64,000 nucleotides of DNA from Murimonas intestini. GTDB lineage: Bacteria; Bacillota; Clostridia; Lachnospirales; Lachnospiraceae. The position numbers and the translations under genes were made by a program. Location: positions 44,010 through 108,009 of the forward strand of contig NZ_JANKBI010000020.1 in the NCBI RefSeq assembly GCF_024622195.1, read 5' to 3'. Numbering within the stretch: the stretch's first letter is position 1; every line of letters starts with the position of its first letter. This document shows positions 51,951-61,283 of the stretch, in pieces. The notes below the pieces were generated by a model. It worked only from the letters and a program-made list of their open reading frames with translations. It was not told where the DNA came from and did no database searches.

Positions 51951-53139
51951 TTTCTTTCCTCACTTTCCATATTTTCTTTATATTTCCGTAGAGAATACAT
52001 AACAACATTATTATGGGGAAAAGACTTCCTGCTAAAATCCCCAGTTTCATATCTCCCCCGTATCTTCCTGTCACAGCGCCCACAAGTCCGGGACCTGCCG
52101 CGCAGCCTATATCTCCTGCCAGTGCCAGGAGAGCAAACAGTAACGTTCCTCCCTGTCTCATTGCGGAAGAAGCAATGCTAAAGGTACCCGGCCACAGCAA
52201 TCCAACAGAAAAGCCGCACAGGGAACAGCCTAATATATTCAGCAGCGGTGCCTGCGGTATGGATATCAGCAGATATGCCATCACACATCCCAAACTGCTG
52301 TATAATATTGCTTTTTTTAATTCTATTTTTTCACTGCACTTTGCATACATTACTCTTGAGAGCCCCATCAGCATTGCGTAGGCCATTGTCCCGGTAAGAT
52401 CACCCACATTCTTCGGTACAGCTAAGGTTCCTTCAAGAAAAGCGGAGAGCCACTGGCTTATGCCATTATTGCTTGCCCCTGAACATACCATCATCAGTAT
52501 CAGCGGCCAGAAAACCGGCTTATGGAATAAAGAACTCAAGCTGTCCCCTTTCTCTCCTTTGCTTATCAGAGGGAATATGGGGCAATCCACAAATAGGATT
52601 ATATTTAATGCTGAGAGTAAGACCCACAGCCATGTAAGAATTCTCCACTGCTGGATTCCAAATACCGCAAAGAATATAGTAGATAAAAGGACTACTGCCA
52701 TATGCCCCCAGCAGTAAAAGGAATGAAGCAGGCTCATGTGCTTCTCTTTATTTTCTAATGGCAGTGCCTCAATGATGGGACTGATCAGTACTTCAAGCAG
52801 ACCTCCCCCCGCTGCATAACATATGACTGCCCCAAGCAGTCCTGTAAAAGCATCCGCGGTCAATACAGGAAAAAATGTAAGTCCGCCCAGCCCGGCTGCA
52901 GCTGCAATATGCGCCAATACCGCAGAAGCCCTGTATCCAATCTTGTCAATAAAAAATGCCGACGCCAGATCCATCAATAATTGGACCACAAAATTTACAG
53001 TGATAAGCAATGTCATTTCTGTCATAGACAAAAGATATTCCTTTTGAAATGTCACTAACAGCAATGCTGCATAGTTATTGACGATTGCCTGTATGACATA
53101 CCCCATATAACAAGCAAGAACTGTTTTTTTATATTTCAC
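51940..53139 (-). CDS. MFS transporter
   Basis: Major facilitator permease of 399 aa with about twelve hydrophobic spans, including GYVIQAIVNNYAALLLVTFQ at the N-terminus and the loop FFIDKIGYRASAV matching the family loop 2-3 pattern. The sequence LLWPGTFSIASSAM resembles fucose/glucose permease-type MFS proteins. The start is GTG 53139 with AAAGGAGG upstream. It is divergent from a cupin-AraC regulator, so it is probably induced by its sugar. The substrate is inferred only from context. Confidence 0.9.
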   Translation of the reverse strand: MKYKKTVLACYMGYVIQAIVNNYAALLLVTFQKEYLLSMTEMTLLITVNFVVQLLMDLASAFFIDKIGYRASAVLAHIAAAAGLGGLTFFPVLTADAFTGLLGAVICYAAGGGLLEVLISPIIEALPLENKEKHMSLLHSFYCWGHMAVVLLSTIFFAVFGIQQWRILTWLWVLLSALNIILFVDCPIFPLISKGEKGDSLSSLFHKPVFWPLILMMVCSGASNNGISQWLSAFLEGTLAVPKNVGDLTGTMAYAMLMGLSRVMYAKCSEKIELKKAILYSSLGCVMAYLLISIPQAPLLNILGCSLCGFSVGLLWPGTFSIASSAMRQGGTLLFALLALAGDIGCAAGPGLVGAVTGRYGGDMKLGILAGSLFPIIMLLCILYGNIKKIWKVRKENEI

Positions 53140-53229
53140 CCATCCTCCTTTACTATTTCCTGCAGGATATATTTAAATGACTTATTTAAATTACTATTCT
53201 ATAGAATAATATAATGTAACTATTCAGCA

Positions 53230-53254
53230 GGTCTGTGCATTTACTGCACAGACC
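53230..53254. promoter_or_regulatory. Perfect 10-bp-arm palindrome in the MFS/AraC divergent region
   Basis: GGTCTGTGCA (53230-53239) and TGCACAGACC (53245-53254) are perfect complements with a 5-nt loop (TTTAC). It lies 91-115 bp upstream of the MFS start and 20 bp before repeat copy B. It may be an operator or an RNA hairpin; no T-run follows. Confidence 0.55.
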
Positions 53255-53273
53255 GTAAGAAAATGATTCAAGG

Positions 53274-53347
53274 GTGCAAAAATCCCATCGCCGAAGGCGA
53301 TTTTAAATGGATTTTTGCATGTAACTGTGAAGGTACTGAACAGTTAC
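53274..53347 (+). repeat. Structured dispersed repeat, copy B
   Basis: A 74-nt element homologous to 7813-7892. Stem 1: TGCAAAAATCC (53275-53285) with GGATTTTTGCA (53309-53319), perfect, enclosing a small hairpin ATCGCC-GAA-GGCGAT (53287-53301). Stem 2: GTAACTGT (53321-53328) with ACAGTTAC (53340-53347), perfect. Compared with copy A, stem 2 differs by a paired C-G to T-A change. It ends 115 bp before the AraC gene. Confidence 0.75.
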
Positions 53348-53462
53348 AATATAATTATATAACCTTTTTCTCTTATTTAAATAGACTTTCTTCTCTAAAT
53401 ATATTACAATATTCCCATAACCTGTCCATAGAGGCTCAAAAGCATGACTGGAGGAATAAATA

Positions 53463-54449
53463 ATGACACCAGAAGTATTACAGATCACAGACCACAATTT
53501 CATGGATATTCTCGCCCAGGGCAAAAAGGAATTTCCCCTCCAGTACTATGTAGATGAGTTTGAAAAATATCCGGGCAGAATGATACCACTGCACTGGCAT
53601 CCCGAAATAGAGTTCTATGTTGTATCCGGATGTACACTTCAAATCCAGCTGGGACAGACAACTATTACTCTAGGAGAAGGGGACGGCCTGTTTATTAACT
53701 CCAATGTTCTTCATTCTTTTTCTCCGATAGATTCCGGGAAGTCTGCATGTCCTAATATCGTGTTTTCACATGAACTCCTGGCCCCCTATGGGAGTATCAT
53801 TTATCAGAAATACATGCAGGATATCTTAAAAGATGAAGAAATACCATACATTCTCCTTCATCCAGACTGCCCCTGGCATAAAAGCATCCTGTCTCTTCTG
53901 GATAAGACGTTTTCATTGCTGCAAAAATACAGCCCTCCTTCTGATTTTTATGGTCAATTCCCATATATCGGATTTCAAAATGCTGATGTGCAAAGTCAAT
54001 GTTATGAAATGGAAGTTCAGACGCTGTTAAATAAAATCTGGCAGATTATCTATATAAACAGATTTGATATTCCAAAATCAGCTGTTAAAAAAAACAACCA
54101 TCTGCTGCAGATAAGAATGCAGAAAATGCTTGCTTTTATTCATGATAATTATGCAGAGCCAATATCCCTGCAAGATATTTCAGGTGCCGCAGATATCAGC
54201 AAAAGTGAGGCTTCCCGCTGTTTTCATTCGTATCTGCGCGAGTCACCCATAAGCTATCTGCTCAATTACAGACTTGAGAAGGCTAAAAATATGCTTCATC
54301 AAAGTGATTGCACAATCCTTGAGATCTCAGAAAAATGCGGCTTCGGATCTGCAAGTTATTTTTGCAAGATATTCCGCAGAGAGACAGGAATCACTGCTTT
54401 ACAATACAGGCAGCTAATTGCCGCTGCTGTACCGGCAGGACGAAGGTGA
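53463..54449 (+). CDS. AraC-family regulator with N-terminal cupin domain
   Basis: Sugar-responsive type regulator of 328 aa. The N-terminal cupin (HWHPEIEFYVVSGCTLQIQL, residues about 40-60, then LGEGDGLFINSNVLHSF) probably binds the ligand. The C-terminal AraC domain has ISLQDISGAADISKSEASRCF and ILEISEKCGFGSASYFCKIF. GGAGG lies eight bases before the ATG. It is divergent from the MFS/DUF1349 genes, its likely targets. Its last 36 bp overlap the 3' end of the convergent YesN gene. Confidence 0.93.
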   Translation: MTPEVLQITDHNFMDILAQGKKEFPLQYYVDEFEKYPGRMIPLHWHPEIEFYVVSGCTLQIQLGQTTITLGEGDGLFINSNVLHSFSPIDSGKSACPNIVFSHELLAPYGSIIYQKYMQDILKDEEIPYILLHPDCPWHKSILSLLDKTFSLLQKYSPPSDFYGQFPYIGFQNADVQSQCYEMEVQTLLNKIWQIIYINRFDIPKSAVKKNNHLLQIRMQKMLAFIHDNYAEPISLQDISGAADISKSEASRCFHSYLRESPISYLLNYRLEKAKNMLHQSDCTILEISEKCGFGSASYFCKIFRRETGITALQYRQLIAAAVPAGRR

Positions 54450-56000
54450 CATACCATAAAGCTGTTTAAATTTCTTAGAAAAATAGAACTGGTCTGAGTA
54501 TCCTACCGTCTCCGCTATCTCCTGGATGGGAATCAATGTATTCTTTATAAGATATATTGCATTTTCCATACGCACATGATTAATATACTGCGAAATGCTC
54601 ATTCCCGCTGTCCTTTTAAAGGTTATTCCCACGTAGTTTGCATTGAGGCTCAGAATATCAGCTATCCGCTGTACCCCCAGTTCTCCGTCATTATACTGCT
54701 TTTCCACAATATCTTTTACCTTTTTGACGATCTGGTCTGCCGATACATACTGTACGGTGTCTGCCATTCCTGCCAGTTCTTCAAAAAGACGCCTCATCTC
54801 CTGCCGGCAGCTGCTGATATTTCCGTTTTCAAGAAAGGCTCTCTGGACAGATGAGATTTTTTCTGCCATCTCTTTGTACATAGAATCCGGAAGATACTTT
54901 TCTGCCATACAATATGCCAAGTACAGCATTCTCTTTATAAGCACATCAAGCATATCAAGAGAAACAAGCTCTTTTTCCAAAGTATCAAAAAATTCCTCTA
55001 ATGCAGCCAAAATTCCGGCACGGCTGCAGGGCTCCAGATTTTTCTCCAGCTTCTCCATACAGACCTGCAGCATACGTCTCTCTTTTCCGCGGATTTCTTC
55101 CTCATCACAACAAATAATACATGTCTCATTTTTATATCCGGGCATGGAATCATAAAAAAGCTCTTTCCTGATAGAAGCATATGCCTTCCTAATATTATCC
55201 GGGGTACCTGGAAAAGGCTCTGAACAGATCACCCATTCCCTGCACATCGGCTTTTTCTGGTAAACAGCCAAATGATCCTCTATCCTCTCCTTCAGCTGCC
55301 CGGCATCCTCCCCCTCTATCACTCTGAATATCCTTTTAAATTTATCTGTGATGTTCAGGCATATACGCCCCTGGATATGGTTCTGAGGATGAGGACCTGC
55401 CTCATCCTCTGTAATTTCAAATAATGCATTTTCATCAGCACGGCAGTTCTCACACAGAAGCATATAGGAACCTGATTCCACGATCCCGTAATTTTCCAGC
55501 ATTCCCTGGAAAATAGCTTCATCCTCCTGTCCCCGGTTCTCTAAAAGCATCTGGCTTAAATAAGCATTTTCCAGTTTATCTTTATCCGTGCGCAGTTCCT
55601 GCACAGCTATTCTCTCTCTGTGCTTGGCATCCAGTTCCTCCCTGATCTTCAATACTGTCCCGCTCATCTCCTGCTTATCCACAGGCTTCAGCATAAAATA
55701 GCTGACGCCAAGATTTACAGCTCTTTTCGCATATTCAAAGTAATCATAGCCTGTCAGAATAATGATCTTTAATTCTGAATTTTCCTTCCGAATCTTCTCT
55801 ATAAGCTCCAGGCCGCTGATATCAGGCATAGAGATATCCACTACAGCTAAATCCACCTGATTTTGCTGAATATAGGAAAAAGCCTTTTCCCCTGACCCAA
55901 TCTCCGCTTCCACCTGAAATCCATGGGCTTCCCAGTCAATACATCTGCAGACCCTTCTGCGGATGTAATATTCATCGTCAACAATGATCACTCTGTACAT
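54414..56000 (-). CDS. Response regulator with AraC-type DNA-binding domain (YesN-like)
   Basis: Transcription factor of 528 aa. The receiver domain has VDDEYYIRRRV, phosphorylation site LAVVDISMPDISG and Lys in MLKPVDKQE; the middle region is typical YesN; the C-terminal AraC domain contains VQRIADILSLNANYVGITFK and IQEIAETVGYSDQFYFSKKF. It lies five bases after the kinase stop. Probably activates operon 3. Confidence 0.93.
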   Translation of the reverse strand: MYRVIIVDDEYYIRRRVCRCIDWEAHGFQVEAEIGSGEKAFSYIQQNQVDLAVVDISMPDISGLELIEKIRKENSELKIIILTGYDYFEYAKRAVNLGVSYFMLKPVDKQEMSGTVLKIREELDAKHRERIAVQELRTDKDKLENAYLSQMLLENRGQEDEAIFQGMLENYGIVESGSYMLLCENCRADENALFEITEDEAGPHPQNHIQGRICLNITDKFKRIFRVIEGEDAGQLKERIEDHLAVYQKKPMCREWVICSEPFPGTPDNIRKAYASIRKELFYDSMPGYKNETCIICCDEEEIRGKERRMLQVCMEKLEKNLEPCSRAGILAALEEFFDTLEKELVSLDMLDVLIKRMLYLAYCMAEKYLPDSMYKEMAEKISSVQRAFLENGNISSCRQEMRRLFEELAGMADTVQYVSADQIVKKVKDIVEKQYNDGELGVQRIADILSLNANYVGITFKRTAGMSISQYINHVRMENAIYLIKNTLIPIQEIAETVGYSDQFYFSKKFKQLYGMSPSSCRYSSGN

Positions 56001-56005
56001 ACTAT

Positions 56006-57796
56006 TTATGACACCTCATTTCTTGGAAGGATAATCTTTACAATAGTCCAGCGGCCTTCCTCGGACTGAACACTCAGCCCATACTTGCTGCCATAGTGGA
56101 GCTTGATCCGCTTATCTGTATTTTGTATGCCAAAACCATCAAAATCTTTATCATTATTTATCATTGACTCATTTAGCTGCTGAACCTTTTTGGGCGGGAT
56201 GCCGCACCCATTGTCCACCACTTCAATGACACATGTGTCACCTTTTACACATCCCTGTATAATTAAGTCAAAAGTATTATCCCGCTTCTGGAACCCATGC
56301 ACAATTGCATTTTCCACAATTGGCTGCAAGATCAGTTTAATACAGTTTTGTTTTTTTAACTCCTCTGAAACTATGATCCTGTATCTGAACAGATCAGGAA
56401 AGCGCTCTTTTACAATATCCAGGTATTCTTTCACGATCAAAAGCTCAGATTCAATTCCTGACTGCTCCGCCTCACTTCTGAGCACACGCCTGTAAAACTT
56501 TGATAAACAATTTAATACAAAAATGGCCCTATCCTTCTCTTCCTCCTCTATCATGCCACAGACTGTCTCCAGTGTATTATATAAAAAGTGCGGATTCATC
56601 TGCATCTGTATATAATTGATCTCAAAAATACGTTTCTGCCTCTCGATCTCAATATTATTTGTCATAAGCCTGTCCAGCTTCACGATCATGTCATTGATCT
56701 GGTTACATAAAGCTCCCATGTCGCCCTCCGGAATCTCTTCAATCCGGACCTGACAGTTTCCTTTGCTCACTTCCTCTACTACCTGTCCCATATCCTGGAT
56801 AGGCTTTGTCAGCTTTCTTGTCATAAACCGGATGAATACCAGAACGCTTAAAATCAAAACTACCTCCATCACAGCCAGGATAACCACCAGCTTAAAGGTA
56901 TTTTTCTTGATTTCTTTGTCCTGGACAGTGGCAAATATATTCCAGCCCATAGACTCATACGGGTAGCTCAGAAGTATGTATCTTTCACCGTCATACTTAA
57001 TATGGTCCACTTTTTTAATCTCGTCAGCCTCCAGACCACCAAACGGCATATTCTGAAGACTTTGGTCTAAAGCACTTTCATCTGTGGAGGATATTATTTT
57101 TTCCTCCTTATTCACTACAAACACATTCATATATCTCTGCAGGTTTTTTCCATAATAGCTTTTCATCTGCCCGCGGTTTACGCAGATTTCCAGTACCCCC
57201 ATCAGTTTGCCGCCATAGCTGTACACCTTTCTCTGAAAAGCCAGAAAAACCTCTGTTTTCCCTTGTCCTGTTAAATTACTGTATGAGATCCAGCGTGACA
57301 GATCCTCTGAATCAATCAATTCTCCTGCCGAAACCTGCTTTTTCTCCATATATTCTTCCGGATCATCCTCCGCATTTCCGCTAAAATATTCTCCTTCCAC
57401 TGTATAGAAATTAATCTCGTCATAGACATCCTGCGAAGCAGTCATATACATAAGCAGGTTAGTAATTCCCATGACCCTCTGAAAGTTCTTATATCCCATA
57501 TCCTCCGCATCTATGGAGATTGCCTCCTGGTACTGCTGGTTCAGGGTCACATAGAGAGCTTCCTTTTCAATCTCTTCCACAAAGCCCTCCAGAGAATTTA
57601 CAACTGTATTTAAATCCTTTTTTGCATTCTCATATATCTCTTCCTCCAGCATCTGATATGAAAATCTGCCGATAATAATTCCAAAAAAGACGAGCACAGC
57701 CAGGGCCGTCATAAAAAACGTCCAAAACATACGCCTCTGATAAGTTTTTCTTGTCATCCGGTCAACTATCCTCTTCCAGGTAGGTAATGTATACAT
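56006..57796 (-). CDS. Sensor histidine kinase, YesM/LytS type
   Basis: Membrane sensor kinase of 596 aa: first span (MFWTFFMTALAVLVFFGIII, residues about 23-42), extracellular region, second span near residue 310 (VVILAVMEVVLILSVLVFIR), HAMP, kinase motif QMNPHFLYNTLETVCG, ATPase boxes LQPIVENAIVHGFQ and DNGCGIPP. The start at 57796 overlaps the sulfatase gene by 35 bp and has AGGGAG about six bases upstream; ATG 57757, just after the sulfatase stop, is a real alternative. It is co-transcribed with the sulfatase. Confidence 0.92.
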   Translation of the reverse strand: MYTLPTWKRIVDRMTRKTYQRRMFWTFFMTALAVLVFFGIIIGRFSYQMLEEEIYENAKKDLNTVVNSLEGFVEEIEKEALYVTLNQQYQEAISIDAEDMGYKNFQRVMGITNLLMYMTASQDVYDEINFYTVEGEYFSGNAEDDPEEYMEKKQVSAGELIDSEDLSRWISYSNLTGQGKTEVFLAFQRKVYSYGGKLMGVLEICVNRGQMKSYYGKNLQRYMNVFVVNKEEKIISSTDESALDQSLQNMPFGGLEADEIKKVDHIKYDGERYILLSYPYESMGWNIFATVQDKEIKKNTFKLVVILAVMEVVLILSVLVFIRFMTRKLTKPIQDMGQVVEEVSKGNCQVRIEEIPEGDMGALCNQINDMIVKLDRLMTNNIEIERQKRIFEINYIQMQMNPHFLYNTLETVCGMIEEEEKDRAIFVLNCLSKFYRRVLRSEAEQSGIESELLIVKEYLDIVKERFPDLFRYRIIVSEELKKQNCIKLILQPIVENAIVHGFQKRDNTFDLIIQGCVKGDTCVIEVVDNGCGIPPKKVQQLNESMINNDKDFDGFGIQNTDKRIKLHYGSKYGLSVQSEEGRWTIVKIILPRNEVS

Positions 57797-59492
57797 AGTA
57801 AGCTCCCTGCTTTTTCCCGTCCATGTTTATAAAACCAGCTTCTATCCTCATAATCCCCTCTTCACAGATGTCTGTCTGAAATTCCACTGACTCCAGATCA
57901 GGCTGTACAGAAGCCTCATACTCCTTATCCTGCAGCCTCACATATGCCTTGGCGGGGCAGAATTTAACTGCCTCCTGAAGGCTGTGATAAGGTGCCAGCG
58001 CCTCTTTCTCTTTTGGGGTAAGCTGCTGGGATATAGCCTTGGCTGCCTCCCTGGGCCACCGGCAGACTTCAATTTTATAATGACCTGTCCGGCGCACATC
58101 CACACACCAGCTTCCCGTAACAGTGAATACATTAGCCACCATTACCTGACTCCATGCCACATCCCCGTCCAGATCCATTGCATTTAAGCAGACTGGATTT
58201 TCCTGGGGGCACCCTGCATATATGGGACTGTTTACTTTTCTGCTGCCCTCTGTCTGTTCCCACCATTCCAAATGGGCCTTTCTCAGCTCCCTGACCACCT
58301 GCGGATTCTCTGCCGCTACATTTCTATGCTGGCCAGGGTCTTCCCTGATGTCATAGAGTTCTTCCCCTCTTATGAGGCGCCATCTGGGCGTTATCACAGC
58401 GCACTCCCACACAGCCGGCTCTTCTGTTCCCTGATGGAATTGTATGAATTCCAGACGTTCCTCAAACCCTTTCTCATCCTCCAGGATTTCTGCAAAACTC
58501 TGTCCATCCCACAAAAGCCCTTCCGGAACAGAAAGATGGCAGAGCTCTGCCAGTGTGGGGACTACATCAATATGCAGGCACATCTGTCTAATCCTCCGGC
58601 CTCCGAAAAATCCCCCGTTTTTCCATCTCATCATGAAAGGCACCCTGTGGCCGCCATCATAATAAGAAGCCTTTATCCCCCTCATGCCCGCATTATAGCC
58701 CTTCACTATAAATTCCTGATCATCCTGCAGCCCGCAACCTGAACTGCCGTTATCTGTCATAAATATCAGGATGGTGTCATCCAGTATCCCTTCCTCATCC
58801 AGCTGCCTGTACAGTCTTCCGAAATTTTCATCAATATTTGTTATCATGCCGTAGAAATCAGGTTCTACTATCTCCGGCTCATCCCTGTAAAGTCTGGAAT
58901 AGCGTTCTTCTACCAGGAATGGGGCGTGGGGCGCATTGGTGGAAATATAGGCAAAAAATGGCTCCTGCTTATGTTCATGTATAAACTTAGATGCCTCATT
59001 AAACCATACATCTGTGCAGTATCCTCTGTAATCCACAGGCTCTCCATTCTTAAAGTAAGTATCATCAAAATAATTATTTCCCCAGAAATCCGGTGTCTGT
59101 CCAACTCCGCCGCCTTTGTGGGCCACTACATACTGAAATCCCCTGTCCTGGGGACGGTAGGGATAATTATCTCCCAGATGCCACTTACCAAACATCCCCG
59201 TGGCATAACCGCTGTCCCTGAAAAGCTCTGCAAGCGTTACCTCATCCGCATGGAGTATGGAGCGTCCCCAGCAGGTCGCCCAGACACCATTTCTCAGAGG
59301 GCGGTTTCCCGTCAGAAGCGCCCCTCTGGTAGGCGCGCACAATGGCGCCACATGAAAATCATCAAATACTGCGGCCTCCCCGGAAAATCTGTCTATATTT
59401 GGTGTCTTTATATAGGGGTTCCCATTGCAGCCCAATTCTCCATACCCCTGGTCATCAGTGATCACCAGGACTACATTTGGTCTTTTTATCAT
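57762..59492 (-). CDS. Cys-type sulfatase (arylsulfatase family)
   Basis: Sulfate-ester hydrolase of 576 aa. The activation motif CAPTR (residues 52-56) is the CxPxR type, in which Cys52 is converted to formylglycine; Asp13/Asp14 in ITDDQGYG bind calcium, and FGKWHLG near residue 101 and MTDNGSSG near residue 246 complete the site. No signal peptide is visible, so it would act on imported sulfated sugars. A maturase (anSME or FGE) is needed but is not in the window. AAAGGGTG precedes the ATG, four bases after the permease stop. The substrate may be a mucin or glycosaminoglycan fragment, which is inference. Confidence 0.92.
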   Translation of the reverse strand: MIKRPNVVLVITDDQGYGELGCNGNPYIKTPNIDRFSGEAAVFDDFHVAPLCAPTRGALLTGNRPLRNGVWATCWGRSILHADEVTLAELFRDSGYATGMFGKWHLGDNYPYRPQDRGFQYVVAHKGGGVGQTPDFWGNNYFDDTYFKNGEPVDYRGYCTDVWFNEASKFIHEHKQEPFFAYISTNAPHAPFLVEERYSRLYRDEPEIVEPDFYGMITNIDENFGRLYRQLDEEGILDDTILIFMTDNGSSGCGLQDDQEFIVKGYNAGMRGIKASYYDGGHRVPFMMRWKNGGFFGGRRIRQMCLHIDVVPTLAELCHLSVPEGLLWDGQSFAEILEDEKGFEERLEFIQFHQGTEEPAVWECAVITPRWRLIRGEELYDIREDPGQHRNVAAENPQVVRELRKAHLEWWEQTEGSRKVNSPIYAGCPQENPVCLNAMDLDGDVAWSQVMVANVFTVTGSWCVDVRRTGHYKIEVCRWPREAAKAISQQLTPKEKEALAPYHSLQEAVKFCPAKAYVRLQDKEYEASVQPDLESVEFQTDICEEGIMRIEAGFINMDGKKQGAYYVYITYLEEDS

Positions 59493-59496
59493 TTTA

Positions 59497-60336
59497 TCAC
59501 CCTTTCACTGCCCCGGCAATCATTCCCTTTTCCACATTTTCCTGGCACAGAATATAGAAAATAACGATTGGAAGCATAGAGATCACAATAGATGCAAATA
59601 TCCAGCTCAGATTTACCTGATAATCCCCTTTAAACGCCAGCAAAGCCACTGAAATAGTCTGATACTCCTTCTTCGTCAGCAGTACACTTGCCAGCGGCAG
59701 CTCATTATAAGTAGATAAAAATGCCACAATGCAGGATGTTGCTATTCCAGGTTTCGATATTGGGACAATGATTTTCCATACTATCCCGCGCAGACTGCAG
59801 CCATCAATAGAGGCAGCCTCATCAATCTGGGAATCAATTCCCTGGATATATCCGCTCATCAGGAAGCTGGACATAGAGAAATTCAGGCCTGAATATATGA
59901 TAATCATATACACCATGCTGTTCTGTCCGCCTACCAGGTTACTCATCTGGACAATAGGAATCAGTGCCCCGTGAATGGGGATCATCAGTGCTGCCAGAAA
60001 ATACATGCTTAATACAGAGCTGCCTCTGATCTTTTTCCTGGCTATAATATATGATGCAGGTATTACACAAACCATCATAAGCCCGATAGAGCATACACTT
60101 AAAAACAGTGAATTAAATGTCGCGCGTATAATTCCCGCCACACTGTTCGCCTTTACATAATTATCAAATCTCCATACTTCCGGAAAACGTATCATAGATT
60201 CCCAGATCTCATTATCATCCTTCAGAGATGAGATAATAGTAAAATACAGCGGAAAAATAGTAGTAAGCAGCCATAGAAAAGCCAGCGTCCAAAAGATTAT
60301 TTTTCCTGCGCTTATTTTCTTTCCAATTTTATTCAT
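59497..60336 (-). CDS. Carbohydrate ABC transporter permease, MalG type
   Basis: Inner-membrane permease of operon 3 (279 aa) with N-terminal span IIFWTLAFLWLLTTIFPLYF, EAA loop DEAASIDGCSLRGIVWKI and the tail EKGMIAGAVKG. The start is ATG 60336 with AAAGGA upstream, four bases after the MalF-type stop; the frame extends to 60372 inside that gene. Confidence 0.92.
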   Translation of the reverse strand: MNKIGKKISAGKIIFWTLAFLWLLTTIFPLYFTIISSLKDDNEIWESMIRFPEVWRFDNYVKANSVAGIIRATFNSLFLSVCSIGLMMVCVIPASYIIARKKIRGSSVLSMYFLAALMIPIHGALIPIVQMSNLVGGQNSMVYMIIIYSGLNFSMSSFLMSGYIQGIDSQIDEAASIDGCSLRGIVWKIIVPISKPGIATSCIVAFLSTYNELPLASVLLTKKEYQTISVALLAFKGDYQVNLSWIFASIVISMLPIVIFYILCQENVEKGMIAGAVKG

Positions 60337-60340
60337 ATCA

Positions 60341-61222
60341 TCAGTCCTTTCTGCATGCCCGTAATACTCCATTGATTACAACGGTTATAAGAAGGCTGAT
60401 AAGGACCGTGATTACACCAATGGCATTTGCATATCCGAATTTTCCATAATAAAATGCGTTTTTAAAGAGTATGGTGGAGAGCACTTCTGTAGAATTTCCA
60501 GGTCCGCCCCCTGTGAGTGCCACTACCAGGTCATAAATCTTAAATGCGTTCATCAGAATCAGAACTACGGATATCTGGATAGTGTTTCCTATAAGAGGCA
60601 GGGTTATATTAAAGAATATCTGTCTTCTGCTGGCCCCGTCCAGTTTAGCCGATTCTGTCAGGTCATCCGGTATTGCCGCCATTGCTGAGGAATACAGCAC
60701 CATATGCAGCCCTACGTTGCACCATATAAGAACGAATGCCACAGCCCAGATAGCAAGCTGCATATTACCCAGTACATTTACCTTTTCATTTCCTCCAAAC
60801 AGCTTTACAATCTGTGCAAAAGGCCCCTTCATTGGATACAGTATAAAAGTAAACATCAGACCCACAGACACTTTATTAATGATAACCGGCAAAAAATACG
60901 ATACCCTGACAAAACGCAGTCCAAAAAATTTTTTCTGGATGACAGAAGCCAGAAACAGTCCGATGGGTACTATTCCCACAACACTTGTGACCATGATGAT
61001 CACTATATTTTTTAAAGCTATATGAACGCTCTCATCCTGAAAAAATGAGGCATAATTTTTCAGACCCGCAAACACATAGGGTGTTGTATACACACCGTTC
61101 CACTCAAAAAAGGAGGTATACAGCATATTCAGCAGCGGATATGCCACAACTGCAGAATACAGAATAAATGCCGGCAATATAAGCGGCAATGCCCCTTTAT
61201 TTTTCTTTCCGTTATTACTCAT
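60341..61222 (-). CDS. Carbohydrate ABC transporter permease, MalF type
   Basis: Inner-membrane permease of operon 3 (293 aa) with first span ALPLILPAFILYSAVVAYPL, EAA-like loop TESAKLDGASRRQIFFNITL and ALTGGGPGNSTEVL. The start is ATG 61222 preceded by AAGAGAAG; the open frame reaches back to 61375 but crosses the terminator-like hairpin at 61236-61276, so the longer form is not credible. Confidence 0.92.
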   Translation of the reverse strand: MSNNGKKNKGALPLILPAFILYSAVVAYPLLNMLYTSFFEWNGVYTTPYVFAGLKNYASFFQDESVHIALKNIVIIMVTSVVGIVPIGLFLASVIQKKFFGLRFVRVSYFLPVIINKVSVGLMFTFILYPMKGPFAQIVKLFGGNEKVNVLGNMQLAIWAVAFVLIWCNVGLHMVLYSSAMAAIPDDLTESAKLDGASRRQIFFNITLPLIGNTIQISVVLILMNAFKIYDLVVALTGGGPGNSTEVLSTILFKNAFYYGKFGYANAIGVITVLISLLITVVINGVLRACRKD

Positions 61223-61235
61223 ATTCTTCTCTTTT

Positions 61236-61276
61236 AAAAAGGGGCTTTTGTCAAATAATTTCAACAGCCCCTTTTT
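61236..61276 (-). terminator. Terminator/attenuator between binding lipoprotein and permeases (operon 3)
   Basis: On the minus strand AAAAAGGGGCT (61276-61266) pairs perfectly with AGCCCCTTTTT (61246-61236) around a 19-nt loop, with the U-run as the stem base. It sits in the 61-bp gap between the binding-protein stop and the MalF-type start. Partial termination here would give more binding protein than permease. Confidence 0.7.
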
Positions 61277-61283
61277 ACCCCCC

